A DNA stretch of 64,000 bases. It comes from Ischnura elegans (taxonomy: Eukaryota; Arthropoda; Insecta; Odonata; Coenagrionidae). How positions within the stretch are numbered: position 1 is the first letter of the stretch; the number at the start of each line of letters is the position of its first letter. The position numbers and the translations under genes were made by a program. Of this stretch, positions 20,745-32,310 are shown piece after piece. The stretch is from NCBI RefSeq assembly GCF_921293095.1, contig NC_060258.1, forward strand, positions 4,836,001 to 4,900,000, written 5' to 3'. The notes beneath the pieces are model-generated. The model had not been told where the DNA came from. It saw only the letters and a program-made list of their open reading frames with translations, and made no database searches.

Positions 20745-21008
20745 TTAACAATCAATAGCCAAAAAATAATTTAGGAAATATTTGTCAATAAATGGAAATT
20801 TCGCTCCTCTTAGCAGATTCTCCCTAGTGGATTCATTCCTTAACTCTAAGCGCAATGTAGTCATTGCCTCTTCATCGTTAATTGGCAAAATTGTTGACAA
20901 AGTGCTCTTTGGCAGCTGCTCAGTCTCCCCATGCCTACAAGAGCACTTGCACTGCCGCTGCTTCAAAAGGTTGGCCCTCATTGACTTCATTTGGTAGATA
21001 AAGTTCAT
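20745..21008 (-). other. Possible exon or gene fragment
   Basis: An 87-codon minus-strand frame with a Cys-rich KCSC patch and LPINDEEAMTTLRLELRNES, which resembles the opening of DUF4806-type domains found in insect transposon-related proteins. The similarity stops at ENLL, followed by CTAAGAGG, one base from a consensus donor GTAAGAGG, so a mutated splice donor is conceivable. No working donor or acceptor found. It may or may not belong with the exons at 19086-19949. Confidence 0.25.
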
Positions 21009-21017
21009 TCCAAAATA

Positions 21018-21448
21018 ATATTGCCATGCAATCTGTGATAGGTGAAAAAAAAATAAAGGGAGAAAAACTCTTGTTCCTATAAAAAAACTACTTTATCTGA
21101 ATATTTCACAACTAGATATTTCACGAATGCGTACGTGAACGAAGTCACGATCGTTAAGAACTAAAATCTTGTTTTTTTCCGTTATCACCAAATGACTCAA
21201 TTGTTATTTCTGATCCATTACAATTTCAATTTGCGCGTTCGGTGGGAGACAAGAGTACGTGGTTATGTACGCAGAATTCCATCTAGAGAAGGCGATCGCG
21301 AATTTCCAAAAAAGATCGAAAGCTGTTGGAGGGGGAGATAAGAGGTGGACAGCAGGAGAATACAAATAAGATAGGAGATAAACTCGATGGAGATAAGCAG
21401 AGCAGCTACGCATTCCTGAAAGATTGAATCTTGTGAAAGGGGGTCTTC
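21018..21448 (+). repeat. Dispersed ~430-bp repeat, copy 1
   Basis: Diverged counterpart of 28283-28710 in the same orientation. Shared blocks in order are CCATGCAATCTGTGATAG, GATATTTCA-GAATG-GTACGTGA, CAGA-TTCCAT, GGAAGGCGATSGCGAATTTCC and CATTCMTGAAAGA-TGAATCT-GTGAAA. No terminal inverted repeats or frame noticed. Confidence 0.7.
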
Positions 21449-21452
21449 AAGG

Positions 21453-21520
21453 CAGTGGCGTGGAGAGAGGGGAGGTCCGAGGGGGTCCGGAAAACACCCC
21501 CCCCCCAAATTTGGGAACAC
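21453..21520 (+). mobile_element. Transposon end fragment, CAGTGGCG type
   Basis: Starts CAGTGGCGTGGAGAGAGGGG and soon runs into a C10 tract (21497-21506). CAGTGGCGTAGC-like words are terminal motifs of several insect DNA transposons. A reverse-oriented CAGTGGCGTAGCCAGG lies at 25731-25746 and another at 31887. I could not pair ends or find a target duplication. Confidence 0.35.
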
Positions 21521-21822
21521 AATTACTCACCTCCATGAAAGAAAACAAAATATTGAAAAGTCAATAAGTTTAAAAAGATTTCTTTGAATAAATTAAGTTT
21601 TTTCAATTATGAAAAATATTAAAAATAGTTTATAACATTCTGTTTAGTACCCTGTTTAAAAAAAAATCCTCCTGGTTTTGGATGCCCCCGAACGAAATTA
21701 CTGACTACCCCACATTTCCAAGGTAACGTATATGACTCGGTAGTCGGATGGTCATGGACATTTATAGGGGGTGAAAGATGAAAGGACAGTGCGTAGGAAA
21801 TCCCGGCGTCGACAATGTACCG

Positions 21823-22291
21823 CATTCTGGTTCCCGCTGTCGCCGTGTGAGATGACCTTGGGGCGAGGGTATGTGCGCTGCTGCGATGAAGGCTGCTAGC
21901 AGGTGGCAGAGTAGGCAGCTTGTAGGTAGCGCTTGGCTTATTTTATTAGGATTATTAATACCCTATCAAATGAAGGAAACTTTCCGAACATAGGTTGTGT
22001 TGATAGGTGATTATCAAGACATGTTTCCCTGAGCTCAGTGCCTCATACATGCATTGGTAACCTCAGACGATGTAAAACTCCTATCCTCTCGTGTAGAAAC
22101 TAGATCCCTGTGACGTCACGTGGAGTGGCATCGCATGGACGCCAAACTGGCCTTTTTTCAAATGAAGTTAAAATTGACCAATAACATTAGTATAAACTGG
22201 GATTTCTAAAACCAAATAATTTGAATACACTAATTGTGGTTGAGGAATCGCAATCAATGCCTTTCGTTTTCTTTGATGAAGGAAACTACCC
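21823..22291 (+). mobile_element. TA-flanked TIR element, copy A (left-truncated)
   Basis: Right ~470 bp of the same element as copy B, starting at ATTCTGGTTCCCGCTGTCG. It ends with the intact TIR ...AAGGAAACTACCC followed by TA. It and its right flank (to about 22437) are duplicated at 22618-23200, so A and B are partly a tandem duplication. No open frame. Confidence 0.75.
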
Positions 22292-22438
22292 TATTCTGAC
22301 ACTATTACCAACAAACATCGTCATTAGTGTTTCCTTGTTATATCATATTAAGCAATCAGAGTATTGAATATTCGGAAGGAGATTCGAAGAATGAGAATAT
22401 ATTGGAGAATGCATTGTCTTAATGCCTAGTTCACAATA

Positions 22439-23113
22439 GGGTCGTTTCCTCTTATGTTTTTATCGTCTAAACCGAAAGATTATTACTCCTGGAGTACGCT
22501 TTTCACGCTTTTAGATTTAGATCACGATATTTATTTTTTGCTTTTAAGGAAATGTTAAATTTTCAAGCGCGCGAAAACGCGACGGCTAATTATGAATGCA
22601 GGGAAAACCCCGTGTGATGTCATTCTGGTTCCCGCTGTCGCCGTGTTAGGTGACCTTAGGGCGAGGGTATGTGCGCTGCTGCGATGAATGCTGCTAGCAG
22701 ATACCCAGGCTACCTACCTACGTAGCAGAGTACCCTGCTAGCACGTCGCATTTGGCTTAAATAAGGATTATTATTACCCTATCAAACGAAGGAAACTTTC
22801 CGGCCTTAGGCAATTTTAATAGGTGATTTATAAGAGATGTTTCCCTGAGTTCTGTGCCTCAAGCGTACACTGGTAGAGACGATTTAAAATTCCTATTTAC
22901 TCGTATAGAATGTAGATCCCAGAGACAAGTCACATGGAGTTGAATAGCATGTACGCCAAACTGACCTTTTTTTCAAATGAAGTAAAAATTGACCATTAAC
23001 ATTCGTATAAACTGGGATTCTAAATCAAATAATTTGTACATTATGGATACACTAGTGGTGGGTAAGGATTCGCAATCAATGCGTTTTGTTTTCTTTGGTG
23101 AAGGAAACTACCG
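22439..23113 (+). mobile_element. TA-flanked TIR element, copy B (complete)
   Basis: 675 bp with ends GGGTCGTTTCCT and AGGAAACTACCG, flanked by TA on both sides. The TIR is 12 bp or so, with one variable base. It includes a short CG-rich motif TTTCAAGCGCGCGAAAACGCG shared with copy C. No transposase frame, so non-autonomous; a TA duplication would fit Tc1/mariner-like mobilisation but is not decisive. Confidence 0.75.
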
Positions 23114-23231
23114 TATTCTGACTCTGTAGAATATTCACAAGGGGATTCGAAAAATGAGAATATGTTGGAGGATGCATTCTCTCGTTGCCTAGTTCACAAT
23201 TGCCGCACTATACTTGATTCGATACTAGTGA

Positions 23232-23420
23232 TGTGCGAGAGTTTCGTCTCGGCGGTCGAGACGAGAATTTAATTTCTCTGCATTGTCGGGACGAGACTCC
23301 CTCGGCGCGGCGAAAGTGTCGCCTGGGAGTCGAGAGTCTTGACGAGACTCGTCCCGTCAACGCCGAGACATGAAATTCGCGTCTCGAGACTCGTCTTGGT
23401 GGTCTCGAGAGTCTCGCACA
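23232..23420. mobile_element. Palindromic MITE rich in CGAGAC words
   Basis: 189 bp bounded by TGTGCGAGA and its inverse TCTCGCACA. The interior repeats CGAGACGAG and CTCGTC in both orientations, so each half can fold on itself and on the other half. No flanking target duplication recognised. It is strikingly GC-rich for its surroundings. Confidence 0.6.
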
Positions 23421-25798
23421 GCCCCACTCGATTCCCGACCCGAGATTAACGAGTGCTCCTCGCACATCCTCAACGCCTACGTCTGATTAAAGTTAAATTT
23501 CAATTGCCAAAATGGTATGAAATATATTCCCTGGCATTTAAAATTATCCCGAACTCCCTGTTTCCTAGGGGGGTCACTTCCTATTCCCTCCTGAGCATAT
23601 CCCTTGCTACATCACTGCATTAACTGCAAAGGCCGCTTTATGAATGTGATGGAAAAATATCCTTTGCTTGTGGTAGCACTAAGAAAAATGATATCGGAAG
23701 AGAAAATAATTGGAAGTAGGTACATTTTCAATTGAGATTAATTTCCTTGATATTACTCAATTCTTTCCATTATTATCGGGGATGGCTACTGTGCCGTTAT
23801 TTTTAAAAAATAAATAAAAAAGGTATTCAAAATACTAATTGTTGTGCGATGGGGAAAGAAGGCTACCAATGAAATTTGTCCTGCCACTATCGCTCAAGGG
23901 AAATATGTATTTATAGAACTATTTGTCGTTAAACATTGTTCGACGGGAAAAATTTGAATAAGACAAACTATCTCCATTTTATCTCCTTCGGAATAAGTGA
24001 CTGATTTACTGGTGTCCCTCACGAGCTGGTATCATGACGGCCGTTACTTTTTTGTGAACTATGGTGAACAATATAAGGCGATGCATGTTGGAATCATTCC
24101 GTGAGTTCCTATTAACATTTCTTCACGGCATGAAAACAGTAAACGGAATTGCTTTCAAAATACCCTACGCAATACAAAAAATTTGTATTCAGTGAGAAAA
24201 AGACAGCCAATTTTCAGATTGGATGAGTAACTCATACAGCTGAGTTGAAGGACATAATTTCGATATAAATAGGAGTGAAGTGCTCATCTACAGTACGTAT
24301 TATTTGCATTGAAAAGGATTTGAATCCTTACTTTGAAATGCGATTGACTGTAGACATTGAATTGCATTGACATTAAGATTGAATGTAGGTCAAATTGTCG
24401 CAGAATTGGTTGTGGCTGATGTTTCTGGGAAAATATATTCATACAGAAGTAACGTACACTGAAAACAGAAACTGGTTGGAGAAAAAGACAAGAATAATGA
24501 GACCATTGTATGAGTAAAAATAATATGTCATGGAGTTTGATATGAATAATTAAATAAAGCAAAGGATACAAAAAGACAAAATGCATCAATATTTCTCTCT
24601 CAATCATTATTGTATTTGTAACTCTCCGTTTAATAATTCATTATAATATTTGTGTAACTCTTCAATTAATCGCACTAAATGTTTACTTGATAACCGTATT
24701 TGAAGACCGCCTCACGGTTGTGACGTTAAAAATAACTCTTTATGAGGAAATTCGAGGGAAGTTCCATTTTTTTACGCGTTACTCCGAAAAAATGCCATTT
24801 CATTGCTATCATTGACAGTGATAATAGCTAAACGCACATATTTGCTATAAATGACTTGCAATCACATGTCTGAATATGTATTTTTTCGGTATTTTTCTTT
24901 CTAAGGATACTTTTTAAAACGTTAAGACTCATTTGGTTCTTTGAATTAAACGATTTTTTACACTATCCTAATGTGGGGTGGCTCTAAGAAATTGGTCAAT
25001 ACAAAGCGTCTCAAAATATAGCGGTAGCTTCAGGTTCAGGCATAAAGGAAACCTTGTAAATAATCTTAATGAATGATTAACGCGAATTAACCATGCATCA
25101 ACATTCATAGGAAACATGCTATTTAGTAACGGAAAAATTACCGCACGCGTTTGCCGAGTTAGAAATGCACCGAAAAAATATTGAGCCCGAAGGAAAGTAA
25201 TTATATACTTCTTTAGACGTTCATCCGCAATTTTGTTTCCAAGCAGTGACTGAGGGAAGAATTCTTGTTCTGAGTCGTAATGAAAAGAGTATAAAAGAGA
25301 CTTATCTGTTATCAAATCTTGATTATGTTTGAGACGCTAATGGGATGTATCTCTGAAGCAAACAGGAAACATTACTTAAAGTTTCGATAACGTTTTTGGA
25401 CCGTAAGAAGTCATTGAAAATGATATTCTAGCCCATCTTCAAAATTCTCATCGCTCTGCAAGCATTTCAACTCTCGTGGCTAAACTCAGCGTCCAAAGAT
25501 AAATGGAGAAGCATTGAGGTCGCTAATCTCTCAATTTTCGATATCTTATCTCCGCCTCACATTGACTCTGCCTTCACCTGTATTTGTCTCTTCGGAGGAA
25601 AGGACTCCCAATATTTGTCTATCGCAAACGCCGCTTTAGAGAAACGATGGAAAAAAATATCCTTCGCAAGTTGACGCACTGGGAGATATGCGATCACCTT
25701 TAGACAATATGGGAAATAGATTTAAAAATCCCTGGCTACGCCACTGGCGGAGTTTGTCCAACTATCGCCATGCGTATGCTGTGAGCGGTATTAACATG
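23421..25798. other. AT-rich region, nothing supported
   Basis: No gene, tandem repeat or paired transposon end identified. A 115-codon minus-strand frame at 24968-25315 has no recognisable motif. The only repeat signal is the inverted CAGTGGCGTAGCCAGG at 25731-25746. Confidence 0.45.
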
Positions 25799-26480
25799 AA
25801 GGCAACAGACGAAGTGAAGTACCTGGAAGTCTTGTTAGCTTCGAAATAATTGAGGGGAACGAATAGAGGAATATTTGCGGCAGAGCCCTGAAGTAATTAG
25901 GATTCTTCAAGCGTATCGTGGGAAGATTTTTGGATGAGAAAGTAAAATGTAGATGTTGTTTCGCACTCGTCCGACCACACCTTTTATATGCAACGATAGC
26001 ATATGGAATCCGGTGCAGAAAAACTTAATCGGCGAACTGAATAAAACACCTACGGAAACTACAAGAACTAAATAAAATACTTGGGAAAGCTTTTCGATTC
26101 GTTAAAAACAGCTGCTGGCGTACAGAAAGCATTGCGCAGATGTTGAATAAATAAGAATGGAAGCCGCTAGAAACTCGTAGGCTGCGTAATATGCCTTGAT
26201 TCCTTCAGCAAATATGAATATATATCTTTAAAAGCGACACAGAAAATATCATATCAGAGCCCCGCTATATTTCTAGGCCTGACAAAAGAGATAAATTAAG
26301 AGAAATATTTGATCGAACGGATAGATATGAGAACTCATTTTTCCCCCGGAATCATTAATGACTTCAATATATATTGATGGTGATTTTTGGCTTGCGAATT
26401 TGCTTTATTATACTTACAGGCTGGTACCGTAACACCACCTGCCACACTCCTTTTAATGTGGCTTGCGAGGGAGTAAGTAG
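25799..26480 (+). pseudogene. Decayed CR1/Jockey-like LINE, RT C-terminal end
   Basis: Plus-strand remnants of a non-LTR reverse transcriptase thumb and C-terminal region. KATDEVKYLEV is at 25799, then after a frameshift comes FKRIVGRFLDEKVKCRCCF with VRPHLLYA (25906-26020), and in the same frame from 26155 EWKPLETRRLRN and later RYISRPDKRDKLRE with ENSFFPR to about 26352. Several stops interrupt it. The tail CCTGCCACACTCC...GTGGCTTGCG at 26430-26470 fits a LINE 3' untranslated region. The N-terminal RT and endonuclease are absent, as expected for a 5'-truncated copy. Confidence 0.8.
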
Positions 26481-28282
26481 TTCTAAATGAAGATGCGTGC
26501 GTGTATGGCAGTGGTAGTTTATCATCTTGATTTGAAATGTTAGATCATAACAGATTTGAGAATAATAGTTTATTCTATGATATACTCTTACGACACATGA
26601 AAAATATGTCGCTTATTTTAGACGCATGCGATTAATGCAATCGAGGTCTACATCGTCTCTAAATCATGTCAACGCGTTCAATTATATTATTCAAATTGGA
26701 ACTAACGTTTTCTTAACGTGAAATAACCTAAGCTTTTATCCCATGAAGCCTAATTTATAAACTGTCTTATTAAATGGTACTCATGAAGACGACTTAAGCT
26801 GCAAACTTCTCCCTACGTTAGTAGTTTTTTATTTTTATTTTTCTTATTTCCATTGCTTGGAAGAAGAGTATTTCAGAAAACGGCCAATCACAGCAAAGCT
26901 GCAATTAAAGAGGGCTACACGAATGCGGCGAAAATACCGATATCGGCACTTTGACATGAAGACTGTTGTCATCCTAAGACAAACAAAGCGGCGAGATGCG
27001 GAAAAATTGTGAGATCACATGTGCAACAATGCCATGAAAAGCTACGAGAGAACATTGTGATATTGTAAGGTACTCTCCAGGATGACTTATTGTGCATACT
27101 TCTTTCAATCTTAGTAGTTCATTTGGCATACATTCAGTACCCTATTTTCATTTTAACCTGTCTGAGTATTGATATTCATGTATATAATCGCGAGTTTTGC
27201 ATTTAAGTATCATGGATACATAAAAAAACCAGTTGCATATATTAAGACCTCGATTTGAATTTATTATTGATGGTGAATTTAATTTATGATTAACGGGTTT
27301 TCAAGGATATGGAGAAACCTAGGACAATCTTATCTATATCTTATTTTATTTCTATACGGGAGACTTAGTAGTTACCAACTGCTGTTTCTTATTTTTTTGG
27401 TTTTCATGGACCTTTAAACTTATATATTTATCCCGCAACATATTCATAGAATTTGGTTAAATAAGAGTAAATGAATTAAGAACATTTTATTACTTGCCTT
27501 GCGGCATTAACACCCAAGGAAAAAACAACGTAAAAAATTCAGCAACCTCAAAAGAAAAATCAACAAATTGAAACAAAAAATAATAAAAAATTAAATAGAA
27601 ATTCATACCGTTTTTACAGTTAATCAGCCTAACACTGAGGTATAAAGAAGCTCCTATAACGAATGCATTCACGCATTTATTCTGTCGGTTAACAATGAAA
27701 CGACAGATATAAAATAATTAAATTAATAATGGAAACTCCGCTACTACAGGCAATTACGACAATATGCACCGCATTAACAAAAAAATTAAGTTAACCGAAT
27801 ATTACACATTATTATCTGAGTTGGGTATCAATTGAGCACTTAATTTACATGCAGCAAATAAGTACCTCCGATGACTCTGCCACGCTAGGACTCATCTAAA
27901 ACTTGAAAGATTAGGATTTTCTGTAGTTGCTCTAATTAAAAGTAAGACCCTCTCTTATATCTGCAAAGTCTACTTCGGCAGAAACAGGATATTTCGTGGA
28001 TGAGTGTATGATTCAAGGCAGGAAAATGAAACCACGGTTTAAGCTGTTATGACCAGATCATTCAAACGTCTGCGATGTTGTGCGTTGGCTGTAGCGGGAC
28101 TAAAAATTTACAGTAAAAAATAATATTTTATGTCTATACTGAGATATACTTAAGCATATACACGAATATATCTTCTTCCAATACCATTTCCTTCTCTGAC
28201 TGGGCATGCCACTTACAGGAAAAAATTAACTTGTAACTCAATAATCAGATAAGTCTAAGAAATACCAAACTAAACCAAAAAT
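26481..28282. other. AT-rich region, nothing supported
   Basis: Very AT-rich, with no open frame over 60 codons that resembles a protein and no repeat I can pair within the window. Confidence 0.5.
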
Positions 28283-28710
28283 AATCTTTCCATGCAATCT
28301 GTGATAGCTGAAATTAATTAAAGGTAAGTCCCGCTGTTATATCAGTAAAAAAATTCTTTTACTCAATAATTCAAAACTGGATATTTCATGAATGTGTACG
28401 TGACTTAATACACGATGGTAAATACATAAAATCACTAAATTTTGCATTTATAATCAGAAGATTCGATTTTCCATCAATGTTATCTGTTTGGTCCAAATTT
28501 AATCTCTTTTCACGTGTGGTGGGACACTGGAGTAGGTGGTCATGTAAGCAGAGTTCCATTTAGGGAAGGCGATGGCGAATTTCCGAGAAAGATAAGGATA
28601 TAAGAGGTGTACTGGAGGAAGACATGAAAAAGATAAGAGATAATGGAGAAGGAGATAAAAAACGACGGGGCATTCATGAAAGAATGAATCTCGTGAAAAA
28701 AGGTGTGCAC
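28283..28710 (+). repeat. Dispersed ~430-bp repeat, copy 2
   Basis: Counterpart of 21018-21448, 7.3 kb away, same orientation and order of blocks, roughly 70-75% similar by eye with several small indels. Confidence 0.7.
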
Positions 28711-30523
28711 CATTGCAAGGTAGCGTTTTGCTCAGTGGAGACTTTTAATGTTTGGAGAAGACGAGGGAGAGGTTAAGGGCCATATTCCAGAGCGTCACTT
28801 AAGTGTTGATTTCTCCCCACTCGTCACTCCAAGTGCACTCTCGGTCGCTACTTCCGCATTCCAAGATGTCACTCGGACTGCCCTCGGAAACGAGTGACCT
28901 GCGTTGGACACTACGAGGGGCCACTCAAGTGGAGCGAGCAAAATTCAAGATGTCTGCCGTTATCACTTCGCATATTCAAAGCGGAATATTGGGAGTAAAA
29001 CGATATCCACAAACAAAATTTAATTCCAGTGATTTAAATAAGGCATGATTAAGCGATTACAATTTAGTTTAGAGGCGTCAGTCGTTTTAAATAAGTTCAA
29101 CTGATGTTCCTCCCGATACCCCATGGTGTCCTCGCGTCCGTGATTTGGCATAATTTATTATCAGATAATAATTAATTATTTTACGAATGGAGATCTATAT
29201 TAAATAGCAAATATCATAATCTATCATAATCTAATATCTAAATCTCTATAATACACTAATTTACATTGGTGCACCATATTACTTATGTTATCGGCTCTTA
29301 TACAAAATAATACTAAAACATTACGGGGACCTTACTAACTGGCTTTGATTCGGCTTTTGCTGCGACTTGTACATCAACTTACAATGGCCATGTAAACCAC
29401 TGTTAATGAGGATTGATGAAATTTAAATAAGTATTTGACCCCTTGTATGACATGGAACGCATCATTAATATTCCCCGAAGAAATATGTTTTTAATTAACT
29501 TCTCGCGTCGAGGTTCAAATTTACCGCTCTTCACTGCTGCATTTGAGCGAGGGAAGAAGAGAAGGCAGTGTGGAGGAAAACCCGGCAATTACACATTGAG
29601 TGCACTATATCGACAAGGAAGTTGTCACAGAAATAAGAAAGGGATTTTAAAGCAAATTTCGCCTGAGATGCAAGCTATGCAATTTGGCAACTAGACTACG
29701 AACTGAAGACCCATGAAAAAGAATTTGAAGGTCTAAAAGACGATGGCAAGTGATATCATGGAAACAGTACTGTAAATTAATAAAGTAATGTTACATTATT
29801 GGTAATAGTAAGAAGTTGGAATCTCACGCCATTTCATGCAAAAGGAACTCCAACTATGTCTCTTGTAAAATTCGTGATCAACATTATATTCCACACCACA
29901 AATTACATCGTTCAAACATTCACTTCAGGACACTGGCATGATATGCACTGGACAATGCTATTTGCTGTTGGCGAAAATTAGTGCAGCTTTGAGTGCCGGC
30001 CGCTACTGTTTAAGCCCTACTGAAAAATCAAGCCATTTTAAATAAATTTGCAAATTTTTTGAAGACATTAGAATATATTTAAATCGGTGTGTATCCCAAT
30101 CAAAATGGACTTTGCTCTTCTGCATGAATGAGTTGAATAACATTCATTGCGAACTTTTAAATATATTATTTAATTTTGAAAATGTACTGTTTTTGAAAAA
30201 TAAAAAAGTTCAAACACATTATGTACTACCATAAAATGCTTAATATTTTTATTACGCTCAATTCGAACTATTTAAAGTATGGAAAACATAAAAAGGCATT
30301 GTTCCAACCAAATCATTCCAAATCCTGGATGAAAAAAAGAACACTGCACCCTCAACGAATAGTTCTTGCCTCCAAAGAATTTTCACACAACGTAGGCTGA
30401 GATAAGGGTGCCGGTAGATACAGAGGACTTTTCGTCCTTTAGAAAACATTATAAGAACTCTTTTTCCATCGAGCAGTTGCTTTTTGATATAACTGAACCA
30501 CTGAGCAGTAAACTGGAAAAGTA
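28711..30523. other. Region without a supported gene
   Basis: A GC-richer stretch at 28775-28960 begins GGGCCATATTCCAGAGCG after TAA, reminiscent of a Harbinger-type end, but no partner end was found. Two antiparallel frames overlap at 29403-29694, neither recognisable. A sharply AT-rich segment spans 29130-29300. Confidence 0.4.
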
Positions 30524-30643
30524 CCATGGGCGAAATATTACGGCTTCACGCAAACAAAGTCAATAAAATAGATAGACGATGACTAATATTACGTCCATGG
30601 AAATCCTCACAAAGATTAGCAGGTCGTAATATTACGCCAATGG
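30524..30643. repeat. Small inverted-repeat element
   Basis: 120 bp bounded by CCATGGGCGAAATATTACG and, inverted, CCATTGGCGTAATATTACG (17 of 19 matching). A third copy of the motif, TAATATTACGTCCATGG, lies in the middle (30584-30600). Could be a tiny MITE. No target duplication seen. Confidence 0.5.
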
Positions 30644-30848
30644 CACGCAAATGGCTCTCTCAGGCGACGTGAACCATATCCTACGTAAAGAGTCGTACTA
30701 TGGAAGACGTGATCAAGGGGAAGAAAATAAAATTAATTAACTGCAAAATGGACAAATTATCATTATTTCCTCGTACTATCAAGCAGTTCCGGATATAGAA
30801 AAACTCAAGGGAGGGGTGCGCAAAAGATATTTTGACCTACCTATAATA

Positions 30849-31509
30849 GGGTGGTTTCCTATTATTTTTTTATTGCCTAAATCGAAAGATTATTACTCCT
30901 GGAGTACGTATTTCACGCTTTTAGATTTTTAAATGACAATATCTATTTTTCGCGATTAAATGAAAAGTGAAAATTTTCAAGCGCGCGAAAACGCGACGCG
31001 TAAGTATGAATGCCGGGAAATCTCTCCGTGCGTCGTATTACTGGTTCCCCCTTCCGCCTTGTGAAGTGACCTTGAGGCGAGACTTAGCGCTGATACGTCG
31101 CAGGCTGCTAGCGGGTAGCTGAATACCCTGCTAGCTGGTAGCGCTTGGCTTAAATATGGATTATTAAGACCTTATCAAACGAGGAAAACTATCCGACCTT
31201 AGCCAGTTTTAATAAGTGATTATTAAGACATGTTTCCCTGAGCTCTGCGCCTGATGCATGTATTGGTAACCTCAAGCGATGTATAACTCCTATCTTCTCG
31301 TATAGAAACTAGGTCCCTGTGACGTCACGTGGAGTGGCATCGCATGGGCACCAATCTGGCCTTTTTCAAACGAGGTTAAAAATTGACCCTTGCCATTCGT
31401 CTAAACCGGCATTTCTAAAACGAAATAATTTGTATATTATGAATACACTAATGGTGGGTAACGAATCGCAATTATTGCCTTCTGTTTTCTTTGATGAAGG
31501 AAACTACCC
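30849..31509 (+). mobile_element. TA-flanked TIR element, copy C (complete)
   Basis: 661 bp, ends GGGTGGTTTCCT and AGGAAACTACCC, flanked by TA. It is homologous to copy B over its whole length, about 8 kb away, with scattered indels and substitutions, so an independent insertion of the same family. Confidence 0.78.
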
Positions 31510-32245
31510 TATTTTATTTTAATGAAAAATAATGAAGTTAGTAGCAAAGTTTTGGATAGTTTTATTCAAACTGATTTCACGCATTTGCTAGACAATGCTG
31601 TCTTATGACATAAAAAAGTTACAATTGTTGTTACAAAGCCCCACACGGATGGGCGCGCCTCCCCCTACGCCCCCCATATGTATGCACCAGTGCTATTAAG
31701 GATAACAGACATGTCACTCGCGAGGACAATTCATTGCCTGTGTTTTTTCTAAACTTTAATAGATTTGCTATAAGAATTACAGATCATTCGCAAGTTTTGT
31801 CTATGCAAGAATATGCACGTATATTTTGCGTTATGCGTAATGATTCTACGACCATGCGGTGCTCTTGTGTGCTGCATGCTGGAGATCAGTGGCGCAGCGA
31901 GGGGAGTTTCGGGGGTTAAAACGCCCCCCCCCCCTAGAGCTCAGAGAAATTTTTAAGTTTAATCCGTTTTACTTAAATGGATTAATATTAATAATATAAT
32001 AGTGTAAGGATTAATAAAATATCCCTCAGAAAGACGTAAAACTCACTATTTTGAACCGTTTATCTTTAAAATTCCGAAATTCATTAATCTCGCACTTACC
32101 GCTTATCCTGGTTGGTATTCCATACCCCCACACACCCCGGTGTTAGTTGCACCTAAAACCCCCCAGCCTTAATTCCTAGCTGCCCCCTGCTGGTGATGGA
32201 TCACCGCTTGCCAAACACCTTAGTTGTGGATGTGGAATGCCATTT
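31510..32245. other. Transposon debris
   Basis: It includes CAGTGGCGCAGCGAGGGG at 31887, a run of about 13 C residues after 31920, and pyrimidine-rich decayed sequence at 32120-32200 with more C runs (CCCCCACACACCCC). The pattern fits decayed ends of the same CAGTGGCG family. No gene. Confidence 0.4.
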
Positions 32246-32310
32246 TTAACACTAGAATGCCGGGAAATTTGTATCCCCTAGAATGCCGGGAGGGTGTCAT
32301 TTTGACACCC
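32246..32310 (+). mobile_element. piggyBac-like left end (candidate)
   Basis: TTAA (32246-32249) followed by CACTAGAATGCCGGG, then a second CTAGAATGCCGGGA at 32277 and a perfect 8-bp hairpin GGGTGTCA-TTT-TGACACCC (32292-32310). TTAA targets and C(C/A)CTAGA-type ends are piggyBac hallmarks. TAGAATGC recurs at ~32472 and ~32692. No right end or transposase found. Confidence 0.45.

Noticed and set aside
21453-25746. A single 4.3-kb transposon bounded by inverted CAGTGGCG motifs
   Set aside because: The ends match over only ~10-12 bases, no target duplication is present, and the interior holds unrelated elements and no transposase.
30584-30635. TAATATTAC, the nonanucleotide of geminivirus-type replication origins
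   Set aside because: It occurs within a palindromic element as part of CGTAATATTACG, without a GC stem around it or any Rep gene; chance is the simpler explanation.
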